Positions 11,961 through 25,411 of a DNA stretch of 64,000 bases are shown here, piece after piece. The position numbers and the translations under genes are program-made. The stretch is from Tillus elongatus (taxonomy: Eukaryota > Arthropoda > Insecta > Coleoptera > Cleridae). The notes below the pieces were generated by a model. It saw nothing but the letters and a program-made list of their open reading frames with translations, searched no databases and was not told where the DNA came from. The stretch is taken from positions 113,415,084-113,479,083 of the forward strand of contig OZ023265.1 in the NCBI GenBank assembly GCA_964006375.1. The letters are read 5' to 3'. Within the stretch, counting starts at the first letter, position 1. Each line of letters opens with the position of its first letter.

Positions 11961-12251
11961 GTAAATCGAAAAAAGATAAACTATAATATAAGTATGTATA
12001 CTGATGAAATATCGTGTAACTGAATGCACTGAAAACTAGTATAAACGCAAATAATTATATGTCGATAGTTATAAGCATTTTCTAATATGCAATTATACTT
12101 CAAATTAACTGAATTTAAAAAAGTCTGCACGCAGCAAGTGCCTTATCCTAGTGAATTTTCATAGAAATAATCTGGCATCAAACACTCTTTTGTATTAAAT
12201 GCCCATAACTTTTTTCTGGTAACTGAATGTTGGCATATGGTTTACTTTTAG
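11961..12251. repeat. Outer segment of dispersed repeat family
   Basis: Starts near 12123 with AAAGTCTGCACGCAGCAAGTGCCTTAT and runs into the repeat-A block, showing both ends of one repeat unit in order. Positions 11961-12120 hold nothing recognisable. Confidence 0.55.
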
Positions 12252-13300
<1,049 letters not shown>

Positions 13301-13785
13301 AGCTTTTATCTATTTACATATATACAGGGTGACGCATTTCTACGGTAAAGCTCAATATAATTGTTATTATGCAAGATACGAGAAAAATTGTATACGTTAA
13401 TTATGAGGTGTCTTGAGCTGCATCTTATAAAATTATTTTGAAAATCACAGTGTTGCCCAGAATTCGTTGGTGATAACTGCAATATTTTTTTTTCGAACAT
13501 TCTTTATACTGTTGCATTTTTAATTCAAATATGATGCATGTTCGTAAAAAAAATCGAGACGCAGTAAGTGTGTTTTGGTAGCGAATTTTCATTAAATGCT
13601 AAGAAACCAGTTTTCTCAGAAACATTTAAAGTTAAAGTTATTTTCGGATAATTTTTGTACATTTTCAAACAATACGGTATTTTAATAAAATATGGTAAAT
13701 TGTTTTTACTATATATGTTATACCGGTAACTAAATTGATGCCTGCTTGAATTAAAAACATTTTATGTAAATTAACTTCCATAACG
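13301..13785. other. Non-coding; short DNA-element end and repeat-family outer end
   Basis: TATACAGGGTGACGCATTTC at 13320 resembles a mariner-derived MITE end. GAGACGCAGTAAGTGTGTTTTGG at 13556 is the outer end of the dispersed repeat family. No gene. Confidence 0.45.
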
Positions 13786-14112
13786 AAGAACCTCGGTGGT
13801 TCAGGGGTAAGAACGTGTGCCTCTGAACCGAAGGGTACTGGGTTAAATCCCAGGGTATTCCTTTCACTTTTTCAGTACAAACTGTAACATTAACATCAAC
13901 CGAGGTTCTGACATTGTATTTGAGCAAGTTGAATGTCTGCACATTCCGCCCTTCGAAGGGGACGTAAAGCTGTCCGTCCTACCCTCCTTACAGAAAGGCA
14001 GAGGTTCGGCAAAATTTCCAGGATAGTGAGGTGAAACTGCTCCCTGGCGTCGGTGATTGGCCATAGTCGCGGAAATAAGCCGACGTTAAAGAAACAAAAC
14101 ACACACACACAA
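13786..14112 (+). repeat. tRNA-derived SINE, well preserved
   Basis: The head matches a tRNA with an A box (TGGTTCAGGGGTAAGAAC) and B box (GGGTTAAATCCC). The unrelated body includes CGAGGTTCTGACATTGTATT and GGCGTCGGTGATTGGCCATA, and the 3' end is a short (AC)n tail. Two further copies occur at 11680-11960 and inverted at 50180-50532. Open frames in it are accidental. Confidence 0.85.
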
Positions 14113-14218
14113 CTTCCATAACGCACTCGCTGCGTCCAGACTTTTTATAACCTATAGCCACATACCCAATTTGGTGGCCCATTATTTTTTGAGGTACCGG
14201 GGTGATACACACACACAG

Positions 14219-14271
<53 letters not shown>

Positions 14272-14859
14272 TATAAACATATAGAGATAGTAACTGACCA
14301 CAGACATGGGTTCTAGAGATCCTAGTTCGCGAATTGGTTTAAAATTCAAAAGTGTAGGAAAATTCACTAAAAAATATATCTAGTAATATATTTCAGAATA
14401 ACTGCACAAGGTCAATGTGATCAACTATACAATACCTCCACACAGCATTTAATAAACAAACCCTTCCTCTTATATTTGTCGGTCCTTACACGCACACAAG
14501 CCAGACAGTTTTTTTTTAAACTGGTTTTTTTGTTGCCATGTGTAATTCAGAAACACAGTTATGTTTGTAGAAAAAACAGTATGGTTTATGGGGTCTTATA
14601 CACACTTCAAACATAATCCATATTTAAGGGGTCTTCACACAACGTGTGCATTAAACATAATTGCGGGACCTCACTTTGTTTGTAAATATTTTCTAAACGA
14701 GCGTGTGTATAGTATTTTGGCGCAAATTATCAACATCTGGAGGTAAATCTACAACCACGACTCATCTCAAACATTAAGATCCCACAAGTTGGTGTGTTTT
14801 CGTGTGTCCCTGCAAACATACGAGCACATGTATGTGTGTGTGTGTGTATGTAAAATACT
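14113..14859. repeat. Repeat-family fragments with (TA)n at 14220-14267
   Basis: An inverted outer-end motif (CATAACGCACTCGCTGCGTCCAG) lies at 14119, then TA repeats, then an inverted repeat-A piece near 14305-14360 (GGTTCTAGAGATCCTAGTTCGCG). Nothing recognisable from 14400 to 14859 apart from AT-rich DNA. Confidence 0.55.
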
Positions 14860-15420
14860 GATAACTCAAAAAAATTCGCCGATTTTTTTCAAATTTGGTA
14901 AGCACCTTCCTTTTGCAAGTGGCTTGGATAAGTTCGTTAGCCAGGAAAATCGGCTTAGGTTTTCCCGGCAAATTTTGTGTTTCCCTTCAGAAAATTTATA
15001 TATCTTCGGAAATAACAAAGCAATGGCAACCAAATTAAGTACGCGTGTTTGCTTTATAAATAGTGAACAGTGCACCAAATTTGACGTATGCAAGTTAAAA
15101 GACAAAAAGTTGTAGTCATAAAAAAATTGTGGTTTTCATCAAAACGTCAAAGTCGCGATTTCAAACACCAAAATTGGCAACAATAAGGCAAAAAACCTGA
15201 AACGGTTTATGTGAAGAAAATGTCGCAAGAAGTGTGTTCTACAAACCTTTACCTTTAAGCTTCAACCGCGATTGTCCTTCATTTTACTAAAATATTTCCA
15301 GAAAATTCATTTCAAAAAGACTCTTTCTCTGATGTTTTGGCAGTAGTTTTAGTGTATGATTCAACAGTCTATAATTTTTTATAAAACAAGCTTTTTGCCT
15401 GGGTCTCCCAAATTTAGGAA
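14860..15420 (+). repeat. Dispersed repeat B
   Basis: Aligns by eye over more than 500 bp with 12673-13300 and 63355-64000 (TGGCTTGGATAAGTTCGTTA, then AAAGTCGCGATTTCAAAC, AAAATTGGCAACAATAAGGC). It has short overlapping open frames on both strands but no conserved protein. Confidence 0.75.
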
Positions 15421-15489
15421 ATATTGGGTTGACTGCCAGACTTTTTATTTGTTACATTTCTAAATTATATTTAACCACCACATGAAGTT

Positions 15490-18362
15490 ACTATTATTAT
15501 TATTACTATTATCGATTTTAGCTTGGACATCTTTCACACCCCCTCAAAGGGGAACATTCAGTCATCCCAGGTATCTCACATACCAAAGGACTGAGCTCAC
15601 ATGAAGTTCCAAAGCGACACATCCTTATTTCCTAGGAATATCCGCACGTTGTGGGCAGTTGCAAGGAATGCCGCCTTCTGCATAACCTTATAAAGATGCT
15701 CTCCAAGACACAGCCTCTTAATGTTCTCTCGCCGACTCTTAGGAACCACACCAGTTGAGGACATGACTACTGGAATCACTCGGACACTGTCTGCCCTCCA
15801 CTGTCTCTTTACTTGCAGCTCGAGGTCTGTGATCGATGATCTTCTCGTTGTACTTTATGCCTAGATTATTATTATTCAAAATGGTTACATAAATCAGCGT
15901 CACTTGCTTGCAAGACTTGTACACTATTATTATCTGACCTTTTGTGGGCAACTCGTTGGTCTGTGAGTACGATCCGATCCCAGTAGAACTTGTATCCTGA
16001 GTTCTCTTAAACAGGCTCAGGAGTGTATCTATAGTAGGGCTTACTACTATAACTAAGATCTAGAAGTCCCAGTTTACAGAACCAGTTCTTGATGAAGTAT
16101 TTTCGCAACTCCGTCGTTCCTCTCTTTATACCCTATTGCAGCAAACGCTTGACATCTTCCGGTCACGTGCTGGATAGTCTCTGACGACTGATACCCAAAT
16201 CCAGATTTGTCATCTTGAACCGAATTATCTCCAACTATATACTTCAGGTGGTTTCTTGTTGGGATGACCTGATCTTGTATGACCAGCAAAAACCTCTCTG
16301 TCTCGGGGAACATACGTTCGGACAACAACCAGTAGTTCGACGCGAATTTGTCGGCATGTGCCTGGGAAGTCTTATCCAGACGCCACCCATGGAGAGGCTT
16401 CTGCATCCAAGATTGCAGCTTGTTCTGATCAGTCCGATGATGACTGTATTTCACTTTCTTTTAATTGTTGCGGTGTTAAATCATCTGCCCCGCATATGGC
16501 ACGGTGTAGTTCAGAAGTAACCGCCCCCTGGTGTGAATATGTACGTAGGTTCAATATCTGCGGGTTTAACTGTTTACCAATATCCAACACTCCTCTTCCA
16601 CCTTGGCGTCAAGGTCATTTGCTCGATAACTACGGGGGTAATGCTTCTTGGATTTTGTTAGGAATGTTCGCACCTTCCGTTGTAGATTTTCGATGTCCGT
16701 TTTACTAAGGTTCTTAAACCCAAATTAATTGCTAAGTGCAGCACATGTATAATGTATTAAGAGCTTTAGTCAGGTTCTTGCCGTTAAAATGTGATCGCAC
16801 CACCTACTTTACTCGTTTCGTTAAGTCATTTGTCAGATCATTCTTCCGAGTGGTTTATTTTTCGCGCTTGCTGTATTCTTAGGTATTTATAACACTCTTC
16901 TACATCCATCGAGGCAATTTGCTGGCCGGTCTGCATTTCATATACACCTGTTTGTATCTTTCCCATGACTACACATAAAGTGCGATATTTGTCAAGCCCA
17001 AACTGCATGTCATTATCTCTGGAAAACCCTTCCACAAGTTTAAGGAGTTGTTGCATGTGGTTCTTTGTGAAGACCATCAGGTTAAGATTATCCATATACA
17101 ACAGATGATTTAGCCTCATTTGCTCCCCGCCGCTGATTTTTATACCGAAGCCATGTCGGGTCGAGTTCAGGCGGTTTGATAGTGGATTTAATGGGAGGCC
17201 TTGAAATATACCTCTTCAAATTGGTATTGCGCTGGTTACGAGTTATCACCCGTTTGTGCCCCAATCTGAATTTTTGTTCTCTAGGTAGACATTGTGTCTG
17301 CAAGGAACCTCAAAATATAAGTATGTATCTTATAGATCTTCAGCACACTTATAAGCCATTCGTGTGGAACTGAATCAAATGGCTTTTTGTAATCCACGCA
17401 GGCAGCAAAGAGATTTCTTTTTCCATTGTAAGCTTGTTTACACACAACCGAATAGAATGTTAGCTCTTCTTTGCCTCCCATGGATTCTTTTGCTGGCTCG
17501 TAATTATGTTGTTTCGTTCGCACTGCGCATATATGCGTTTCGCCAGGCAGGATGTGATCAACTTATGTAGGGTCGGAAGACAAGTTATTGGTCGGTATCT
17601 GCCGGCGTCTGCAGAACACTGCTGGCTCTTTGACAGACTATACGTATCTCCTTGTGAGAACAACAATGGTATCTTCTTTGCGTCAAGTGTAACATCAGTT
17701 ATTAACACAGCCAGTAGATTGTGTACACCCAAATTTATTCAGCCAAAATTTTGGACGCCATCAAGCCCGGGTGCCTTCCAATTATAAAGCTTTTTTATAG
17801 CCTCGGAGACTTCATCTGTGGTAAACGGCTCAGGATGCACCTGTTCATAACTCTGACAAGCTGGGTGATCTTCGTTAACGCAGCTGGCGCTAATATGGCA
17901 GAAGACTGGTGTGGCCAGTTGACTTTTCCAGAACTCCCTCAATTTGTTCCTTATTTGGAAAAGGATCGGTGGTTGCATTCGTAGCTGAATTTAGCTGACG
18001 GTATAAAGTCCTTTCACTTCTAAAGCGTTCAAGCATTATATTGTGGCACTTTCTATTGTTGCTCGCTTTATATCCCCTCAAGCGTCCTGCATATACAGAA
18101 AGCTTCTGTTTTAAGGTGTCCAAACATTCTTGTACAGTATGGTTGACTGGATCTCTATTATTTCCTCTACTTGTTTTTGCAATTTTATTGTCTGTGCTCC
18201 CCCAATGTATTGGGTCAGTTGTTCAATTTTTTTTCGAAGTGGTTCCACTTTACTTATCAACCTTTTTTCCCACGAGGGCGCTCTTTGACGCGACTCTCTG
18301 TGATTGGACCTTAGATCAGAAGTCTTAATGCCTAAAGTTTTAATTGCAGTTGCTGCACAGTA
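15490..18362 (-). mobile_element. Degenerate LINE (non-LTR retrotransposon), minus strand
   Basis: Seen, reading 18362 to 15490: NKLREFW...PFTTDEVSEAIKKLYNWKAPGLDGVQ (17978-17739), YRPITCLPTLHKLITSCLAK (about 17600), a Y/FxD palm block VDYKKPFDSVPHEWLISVLK (about 17400), LLYMDNLNLMVF in place of the YxDD catalytic box (about 17100), and a C-terminal tail ETERFLLVIQDQVIPTRNHL with DDKSGFGYQSSETIQHVTGR (16454-16074). Frameshifts and stops interrupt it repeatedly, the second catalytic Asp is Asn, and a (TTA)n-like run lies at the 3' end (15490-15512). Known: these blocks are ordered as in insect R2/R4-type or CR1-type LINE RTs. The clade is not settled here. Confidence 0.8.
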
Positions 18363-18497
<135 letters not shown>

Positions 18498-18639
18498 GCA
18501 TACAGATACGTATAGAGGATAAATCATATGGAGTCCGTGTTTGCCATAACAAGGTGGGCACAACCAAAACACAGCACAAGTCAGAAAATATATAAAACCT
18601 GCAAAATTAGAGAATACTAAAGTCAAATTAAGTCGCATT

Positions 18640-19470
18640 GCCTTTTAAAGGTATTCACAGATGGTGCCCTCGTAATTGAAGAACGCAGACTGTTCCAACT
18701 GCCAAACACTCAATTTAGAAAAAATTCTGCCGACCACAAACGCTTAGCGCCTCCTTGGAAAGTTTGTATTCAAGATTACGGAGACTACTATCATAATTTC
18801 GAGTAAACAGTGTGTCCAGCGGTATTTCTGTAACACCATGCAAGATACGATACGTGAAAAATTAGGTCCCTCGTTTCCCAACAAATGATTTGATACCAGA
18901 TATGTAACCTAACCGCGTAGCTACGCCTGAGAATGTCATAAGGTAGTAGGCTTGCTCCTCGATGTTCTCTCTCCAGTCGGTCACGGTCTCTTGATTGGTC
19001 TGGGTACCACGCTGTCCCGAAATATTTCATTAAAGGTCTAATGTCAATAGTGTATACAAGTTTAGCACACTGACGACCAATGTTGTGAAAAGACTTACGG
19101 ATATTGTACAGGGTACGATTTTTCCTGAAACAGATACAGAACACATGCGCAGACCATGTCAAGTCTCCAGTTACGGTGATTACAAGATTAGTCTGTTGTT
19201 TACCGTTGAAAGCTGGGTTCCATTAATGTAATATGAAGTTCTAGGATTGTTTCTCCTAATGTGTAACACTAAACACTTGAAGGCGTCGAGGGGAAGTAGC
19301 CATGACTTACGCCAAACGTCCAGCCTGGGAAGGTCTTCCTGGACCTTACCATGATAAACGAGTGAATCGTTGTATAACTTGATGTCGTCGGGGAAAGAAG
19401 TGCATTCAGATCTGATAATCAGTGGTGTGTACCAGGAACAACAGGCGACCGACGACTAAGGTTTGGGGAA
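18640..19470 (-). pseudogene. LINE RT C-terminal fragment (CR1/Jockey-like)
   Basis: The minus-strand frame 19162-18791 encodes MTWSAHVFCICFRKNRTLYN and YTIDIRPLMKYFGTAWYPDQ followed by SRDRDRLEREHRGA. Known: L.LYKTYVRP.LEY...W.P....D...LE..QR is the thumb region that follows the RT in Jockey/CR1 LINEs. Upstream (19200-19470) degraded frames continue the same relic. There is no catalytic core, and it is separated from the previous LINE by the (TTA)n tract, so it is probably a different insertion. Confidence 0.7.
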
Positions 19471-20978
19471 CACCCCTCAGCACAGATCGGGGAGCGGATA
19501 TATTCTGCAATGTTGGTTGTGGAGAATTTGGAATATACATTTGGGGGTAGATTCATTATTTGCAAAAATAACTCTTCTAATTCAAATTTCCTGTCTAACT
19601 TTGAGCCAACCAGTTGATCAAGTTTCGTTTTTATTTGTATTCTTCAAAGCTTGAGCTAGCCAGATACGTTTTGTTGATGTTCTGTGAAGTTGTTTAATGC
19701 ACTTCAAGCTACCAATTTCAGCTTCTTTAGCCTAATCTTCACTTTTGTTAGTGCCATTTTTTTTCTAATAGTATAGTATCATACAAAGTTATGTTTAAAT
19801 AGTGTGTGCGATTCACCCTACATAAACCATTTTACTAAACTATCGTTTTTCTATACAACTGGTACATGGAGTAGTTTTATTCAGACTATATGAGGTAGAT
19901 GTCGCCAATAGAGTTGACTCCATGTATCTTACAAGTTTGATTATTTTTGTAGATTCCTCAACTTTATGTTGAAAAGACGAATCAGAATTTTGATGAAAAG
20001 GTGATAAAAATGCGATGAGGATATACTGGCCCACATTTAACTAAGTGTGAAGCAATCCAAAATGAATATAGTCAGTCATTATAGCTGATTCGCTAATCAA
20101 AGCATTGACCCCGTAATCTCGATGGTAATTACATAGACAGTAGAATATGTTTCTACTTTTGTACAAGAAAAAAGACTGGCAACATAACTTGAGCAAGGCT
20201 GATTTAAATAATTATGGCTTAACATACAAGCAAATCGGAGCATTAGCACTTAAATATGGACTTGCAATAAAATGCAAGTTTGCAGAAAATTGAAGGGACA
20301 ATAATATAGCTGATAGACAGTGCTATATAATCTTGTAGTATCCTTTACGTTAAATTATATTCATAATTATTGCAGGGGTTAACTGGCTTCAGACCGATTT
20401 AATTTTCTTGTTCCAAATTAGATTTTTTACGTGCTTTGGGAATCTATATGACGTTTATCTTTAAAAAATCGACTTTCCCCTAACGTTACCATACTTGCTT
20501 ACGTTTAAGGCGAGATGGAAATATTATATGAATTTTAAAACAGCTCAAATACTCAATGCTTTATGTTTTTTGATTCCGGTGTCCGATTTCAAGGACAATT
20601 AGCCTTGTAGCTTTTAAAACAAAAAACTTTTCAATATTTCTCACTTAAATTTGAACAGATTGTATACCTAATGTGTGCGATTTTTACTTCAAATAATTAA
20701 AATCATGTGTTGCATTTAATGCAAATGAAGACAATGAATTAGTCTTCGATTTAAAAGCAAAATTACATGAAATATAATTCTACGCAGTAATATTAGGCGT
20801 AAGTTGCTTAAAATTCTACTTTGAGTTACATCCCACCTGTTTCAGCTACCAACAACGTGGCTAAGCATAAAACAATAAACAGATTGCTCTAAAATATGTA
20901 ATTGCATTTAGATCTGAGCTAAATATAAGTTTAAAAGTGTATCCTGAACAGATTCCACACTTGTTTACGTAAACCTAC
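19471..20978. other. Non-coding intronic sequence upstream of the Ca-beta splice donor
   Basis: AT-rich with no gene, element ends or tandem repeats recognised. The donor GTAGGT of the 20979-21098 exon lies at its right edge. Confidence 0.4.
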
Positions 20979-21098
20979 CTTTATGTGTAGAAAATCTCTA
21001 ACTTCAAAGGAGATGGCATAACCATGCACTGGCGAGTCGTCGTCTATGGAACCATCGTAAACTACATTTGTTCTAACAGCAAATGCTACCGGCTTTGT
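20979..21098 (-). CDS. Ca-beta: Ca-beta exon: start of the SH3 domain
   Basis: Seen: the minus strand has a TTATTTTACAG acceptor (exon starts at 21098) and an AAG/GTAGGT donor (exon ends at 20979), giving exactly 40 codons. The peptide starts TKPVAFAVRTNVVYDGSIDD and ends FEVRDFLHIK. Known: KPVAFAVRTNV...FEAKDFLHIK followed by EKYNNDWW is the invariant CaV-beta SH3 sequence, so this exon joins in phase 0 to the exon at 467-677. No upstream exon (the SLDEE...REKE helical segment) was found between 21099 and 64000. It is too short and has no ATG, so an ORF caller misses it. Together the two exons fix the host strand and show that the first 21 kb is intronic. Confidence 0.93.
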
Positions 21099-21824
21099 CT
21101 GTAAAATAAATACAAACGCAAATTAAATAGTTTTTCTTTTCTTTGTGAAGTAAAAGCTATTTGTACATTTATTATATAAGCTACACATTATTTCCGCCTT
21201 ACTAAGAAAGTCTGGACGCAGCAAGTGCATCATGGAAGTGAATTGTCATAAAATGTATTTAGTGGTAAATATGTATTTTTTGATAAAAAGTCATCATTTT
21301 GGATAACAGTATAACCTATATCCAAGGTGACAAACTTATGGACACTCGTCCCAACGGTGGCACGTATGGAAAATTTTCTGGTACGCGAAAATTTGCTGGT
21401 GCAGCGTTTACATTCTCTGATGCACGCTAGCGTAGACGTCTTTTGCAGAAACATTTCCTGTCTCCTAAAAACATTGGATATACTTCTCTGTGACAAAAAA
21501 AAAATAAGATACTTGTTGAGAAGCGGACTAACCACATGAAACGAGAAATAAGGCTGTATTACTTAATTATACTATGCATCATTATGAATCCCATGAGAGA
21601 TCAGATCAAGTTAAATTGAACCAGGATTTTTTTCTGATTTTCATAATTTACCAAATTCAAGCAATCTGCAGAAACCTTACAATTTATTTTAAATCCAGAC
21701 TAATTTGAAAATTTTTTGTCGTGCCGAAAACGTGAAAAGTTGCAAAGCAATTGAGGTAACTCAAAAACGATGAAGGGTATCAAATATTTTCCTAACAAAT
21801 ATTCATTATAGGTAATTGGATAGA
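21099..21824. other. Non-coding; acceptor region and repeat-family outer end
   Basis: The polypyrimidine tract and acceptor of the Ca-beta exon lie at 21099-21115. At 21210-21255 is GTCTGGACGCAGCAAGTGCA, the outer end of the dispersed repeat family. No coding sequence recognised further right. Confidence 0.5.
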
Positions 21825-24020
21825 AAATGCACAATATCCCGTGGTATGAGCTCCTTACTTCCTTTAGATTGCATGGAGGTGTGTGCGCATACGTCCGTAA
21901 CAATCTACCCTGCACCAGACTCCCCAATTTAGAAGCTGGAAGAAAAGACATACTATGGATAAAACTCTCTCTCAGGGCTACAACTAAATTCATCTGTTGC
22001 ATTTACCGGTCACCTCTGACAACAACTTTGTCCAGCTCTTTGACTACCTTTCTGGAAATCTGATTTCTGAATATCCTTCCTCCGAGGTCACTATTCTTGG
22101 CGACTTCAATGTCTATAATAAGGAATGGCTAGGATCTTCAAAACCCGATCCGCAAGGGAGAGCAGCGGAGGCCTTTGCAGTCCTCTTAAGCTCCAACGGC
22201 GGCAAACCCTTCTGGACTCTTGCTAAATCTATTGGGAATAATTTATGCAAAAGCGCGTTCCCACCTCTTGTCTCAGGGGATGAAATTGTTTCTACCGCCC
22301 TGGGCAAGGCTGAACTTTTTGCTTCGTTGTTCGCCGGCAAATCTACTCTCAACCCACCTCCAAATGCTCAACCACCAACAGTCCCCAATGTCGTGCATAA
22401 AATGACGGATATCATTTTCAAAACTAAAAAGGTATGAAAGATGCTCTCTTCTCTCAATACCAGAAAAGCCTCTGGCCTTGACGATATCCCAGCAATTGTT
22501 CTCAAAAATGCGCACGAGAACTTGCTCCTGTCCTGACTCGTTTGTTTCAGATATCTTACAATAAAGGCATATTCCCTAGTAACTGGAACACTGCTGGGGT
22601 ACAACCCATCCCCAAGAAAGGATCCAAAGCGCTTCCTAGCAACTACAGACCTATTTCTCTCCTTTCAGTCGTCTCGAAAGTGATGGAAAAGTATATAAAC
22701 ACCGAAGTACTAAAATTTTTTTGAAAAACACAGTCTAATCCACGACAGGCAGTATAGATTCCGTCAGCGCAGATCGACTGCCGACCTCCTTTCCTTTGTC
22801 ACCCATTCTTGAAACAAGTCTATGGAACAACACGGTGAATCCCAGATTGTTGCTCTAGACATATCCAAAGAATTTGACCAGGTCTGGCACGCAGCGCTGC
22901 TTAATAAACTTCCGGCCTATGGCCTACCACCAAAACTTTGTACCTGGACAGCAAATTTCCTCTCCAACAGGAGCATATCTGTTGTTGTGGATGGCCATTC
23001 CTCTAAACTGTATCCAATTAATGCAGAAGTTCCTCAACGTTCAGCTTTAGCCCCTACTTTGTTTCTTCTCCACATCAATGACCTCCTCTATAGCACATCC
23101 AACCCAGTTCACAGTTACACGGACGACAGCACCCTGCACTCAAATATACAATATTCTAAGCCTGTATCTTTAGCTCAATTGGATGAGGTTCGCAGACTCA
23201 TGGAGGGTTCTGTCTCCGTGGATCTCCAAAAAATATTAGACTGGGGAAGTAGAAATCTTGTACAATTCAACCCCACCAAAACTAAGTCTTGTTTTCTTTC
23301 TCACAAGAGATACACCAGCCCTAGACCCATCACCATGAACAACCAAGTTATTTAAAGTAATGAGTCCTTTTCTCTTGTTGGCATTTCTGTGGATCGAAAT
23401 CTTAATTGGCACCAACATGTCACATCAATTACAGAAGCGGCTGCTAAGAAATTAGATTTCCTCTTCCGGACTCGCAAATACTTTTCACCAGCTAATATAT
23501 ATGCCTTATATACTTCACAAATAAGGCCAAACCTCGAATAATGCTCCCACAACTGGGGTGCAGCTGCCGCTTCTATACTCGCTATCCTGGACTTCATTCA
23601 AAAGAGAGCTGTACGTCTCATTGGTGACCCTACCCTCACCCAAAGGCTGCCTTCCCTTGCCCACCGACGTGCCGTTGGTGACCTCTCTATCTTTTATAGA
23701 TATCTGCACGGGCACTGCTCAGAGAAGCTTCCCTCCATAGTTCCCCCACCTGCTGCCCCCAACAGATCTACCAGGGGAACAGAGCGAATGCACCCTTTTA
23801 CTGTCCAGGTCACCAGACATAGAACATATTGTTATGCCCGCTCTTTTGTCCCGAGGACTTCCAAGTTGTGGAATTCCTTGCCGGCACATGTTTTTCCTTC
23901 TCCTCCGAACCTCCAAACCTTCAAGTCCAGAATTAACAAGCTGCCTCTTTCCTCCTTGTCAACACCCACGGTACGATAGTATTTAGGCTGTAAGCCCTCG
24001 TGGTTTGTTGTGGAAATAAT
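21825..24020 (+). mobile_element. Jockey-like LINE with internal deletion and stops
   Basis: Seen, plus strand: endonuclease-domain patches (LHGGVCAYVRNNLPCTRLPN; EVTILGDFNVYNKEWLGSS), then an abrupt jump at about 22190 to the pre-RT region, RT blocks (STRKASG-like near 22445-22475; GVQPIPKKGSKALPSNYRPI; ALDISKEFDQVW; YTDDSTLHSN in place of YADD), RT thumb up to 23346, and a C-terminal tail ending about 23979. A short A-rich 3' end follows at 24020. In-frame stops and frameshifts occur (for example near 22536, 22727, 22816 and 23353). Known: the order endonuclease-RT with ILGDFN and ADDST is that of Jockey/CR1-group LINEs. It is inactive: the catalytic A is T and much of the endonuclease is missing. 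Confidence 0.85.
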
Positions 24021-24134
24021 AAAAAAATTGCATTAATATGGATGCTCTTGTATTAAAACAAGAAAATGTGTATCTTCAACCACTTGTTAGCCGGCCTGTG
24101 AACGGGAAACTAATTTTAGAACATGCAGCTCAAG

Positions 24135-24140
24135 AAACTC
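24135..24140. repeat. Target-site duplication of element 1 (left)
   Basis: AAACTC immediately before AGTAGGTAGG; the identical hexamer lies at 35151-35156. Confidence 0.93.
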
Positions 24141-24183
24141 AGTAGGTAGGGGGTCACTTGGGACAGACAGGAAGTGACGTCAC

Positions 24184-24310
24184 GGCGCCGGCGCCTAGCC
24201 ACGCCCCGGCGCCAGCCCCGGCGCCGGCGCCTAGCCACGCCCCGGCGCCACGCCCGGCGCCTGCCCCGGCGCCTAGCCCCGGCGCCAGCCCCGGCGCCTA
24301 GCCACGCCCC
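24184..24310. repeat. GC-rich minisatellite in the left inverted repeat
   Basis: Imperfect tandem units of the type CCGGCGCCTAGCCACGCCCC, extremely GC-rich compared with the AT-rich surroundings. The matching tract on the right (35050-35102) is less than half as long, so the repeat has expanded or contracted. Confidence 0.85.
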
Positions 24311-24436
24311 CCAAGATGGCGTCCAAGATGGCTTCCAATGTATTCTAAGGTCATTGACCTGTCTAGGAAACTTTGGCCAGGTCGTCTCCAAGATCTTATT
24401 TTTCAGTGGTTATCTTGCTCGAGGCATTTAATATCC

Positions 24437-24466
24437 TGGCCAGACAGTGACGTCACTGTCTGGCCA
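24437..24466. promoter_or_regulatory. 30-bp perfect palindrome centred on a CRE (TGACGTCA)
   Basis: The two 15-bp halves are exact reverse complements (TGGCCAGACAGTGAC / GTCACTGTCTGGCCA). TGACGTCA is the known CREB/ATF core. A mirror copy lies at 34892-34921. It could serve as a host-factor or replication-protein site. Confidence 0.7.
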
Positions 24467-24538
24467 GACAGTCACATGCAAACATTTCAAAGTGTCTAAC
24501 CTATTACTTCAAATTATTATATTTTGAAAAAACCATTT

Positions 24539-24611
24539 GGCGCAGGTGAGTTTCGAACCCCGGGCACTCAGATGGGAGGCAACGATGCTACCCATTGAGC
24601 TAAGCAGACGC
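24539..24611 (-). other. tRNA-like sequence in the left inverted repeat
   Basis: The minus strand reads GCGTCTGC TTAGCTCAATGGGTAGC ... CGGGGTTCGAAACTC ... TGCGCC: an A-box-like and a B-box-like block at tRNA spacing, with a partly paired acceptor stem and genomic CCA. Anticodon and T stems pair poorly, so it is a degenerate tRNA-like module, not a functional tRNA gene. The anticodon-loop region CCTCCCAT resembles Gly-CCC. Confidence 0.6.
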
Positions 24612-24960
24612 TTGTTAATTTATTGTTTTAGGCTAGTATATATATACGACTTTTAATTACAAACAAACCATACATGTAACATAATTAAAGTTTTTGTTAT
24701 TATTAGACAAATGGATGATTTACAAAATAATAATTAATATTAGAGGCGAAACCAAAACGGAGGAACCAAAATGGCGGAATAAAAAATGGCGGAATGAAAG
24801 ATGGAAGCCTGTGATACCTTAAGCTGACATTATAAAAAATGGCGGCTTTCGTTCTTAAAGATGGTGCCTTTCGCTGATAAAGATGGTTGAAGACTTATTT
24901 AAAAATAACACACAGAGGTCGTTAGCAAACAAAAGAAGGAAGTTCAGAAACATACTGTAG

Positions 24961-25411
24961 GGGGCCCCTTGATGGGTAAATGGTATTCGTGTTTGAGCTT
25001 GTCTAGAATACAGCCGTTAGAAGTATGACATCATCCACAAACCTGTTCCACAAACCTGTTTGAGTTTTGTCTGTACGGTTGTTATCTAGTGTAATTTCCG
25101 TTGAATGACATCACCCCATTATTTGTGTTTGAACTTGTCTGTGTATCTGTTTAATATACGCAAGAGAGAGGCCCGCTTAGGGTAAATAACGTGTCAGTTG
25201 ATGACCTTGGTGAATGTTATCTTGTGTTATATCTGTTCAATCACCCCCATTACTCGTGTTTGAGCTTGTCTAGTACAAACCGAAAGGATGACATCATCCA
25301 TGTAAATTGTTCACTACACACTGTTAAACTCATTCAAAATTTAGTTATCGTAGAGGTAAGACGTGCTTCAGTTAACTCTAACGTATCCAAGTGCTCAGTA
25401 GTGTGTTTAAA
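24961..25411 (+). promoter_or_regulatory. Leader upstream of the KilA-N gene
   Basis: Non-coding. Carries three variants of TGTTTGAGCTTGTCTAG... and ATGACATCATCCA. Parts (25130-25290) match 52908-53070 in element 2, so this leader belongs to the shared core. Likely contains the KilA-N promoter, although no TATA box is clear. Confidence 0.5.

Larger units (their letters stand above)
24141..24960 (+). repeat. Left terminal inverted repeat of element 1
   Basis: Reverse-complement match to 34190-35150, interrupted by length differences in the GC-rich minisatellite and a duplicated GGCACCATCTTTAAGAACGA unit on the right. It includes CRE-type TGACGTCA sites, a 30-bp palindrome and a tRNA-like sequence. 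Confidence 0.9.

Noticed and set aside
24116..24431. Arg/Ala/Gly-rich open frames on both strands
   Set aside because: Translation of the GC-rich minisatellite in the terminal repeat; no conserved domain and length varies between ends.
24539..24611. Functional tRNA-Gly gene
   Set aside because: Anticodon and T stems do not pair and two acceptor pairs fail; only A/B-box-like blocks and the overall layout remain.
24961..25411. Possible remnant of DNA polymerase B in the element leaders
   Set aside because: No DxxSLYP, KxxxNSxYG or YxDTD-type motifs found by eye in any frame; the segment is too short.
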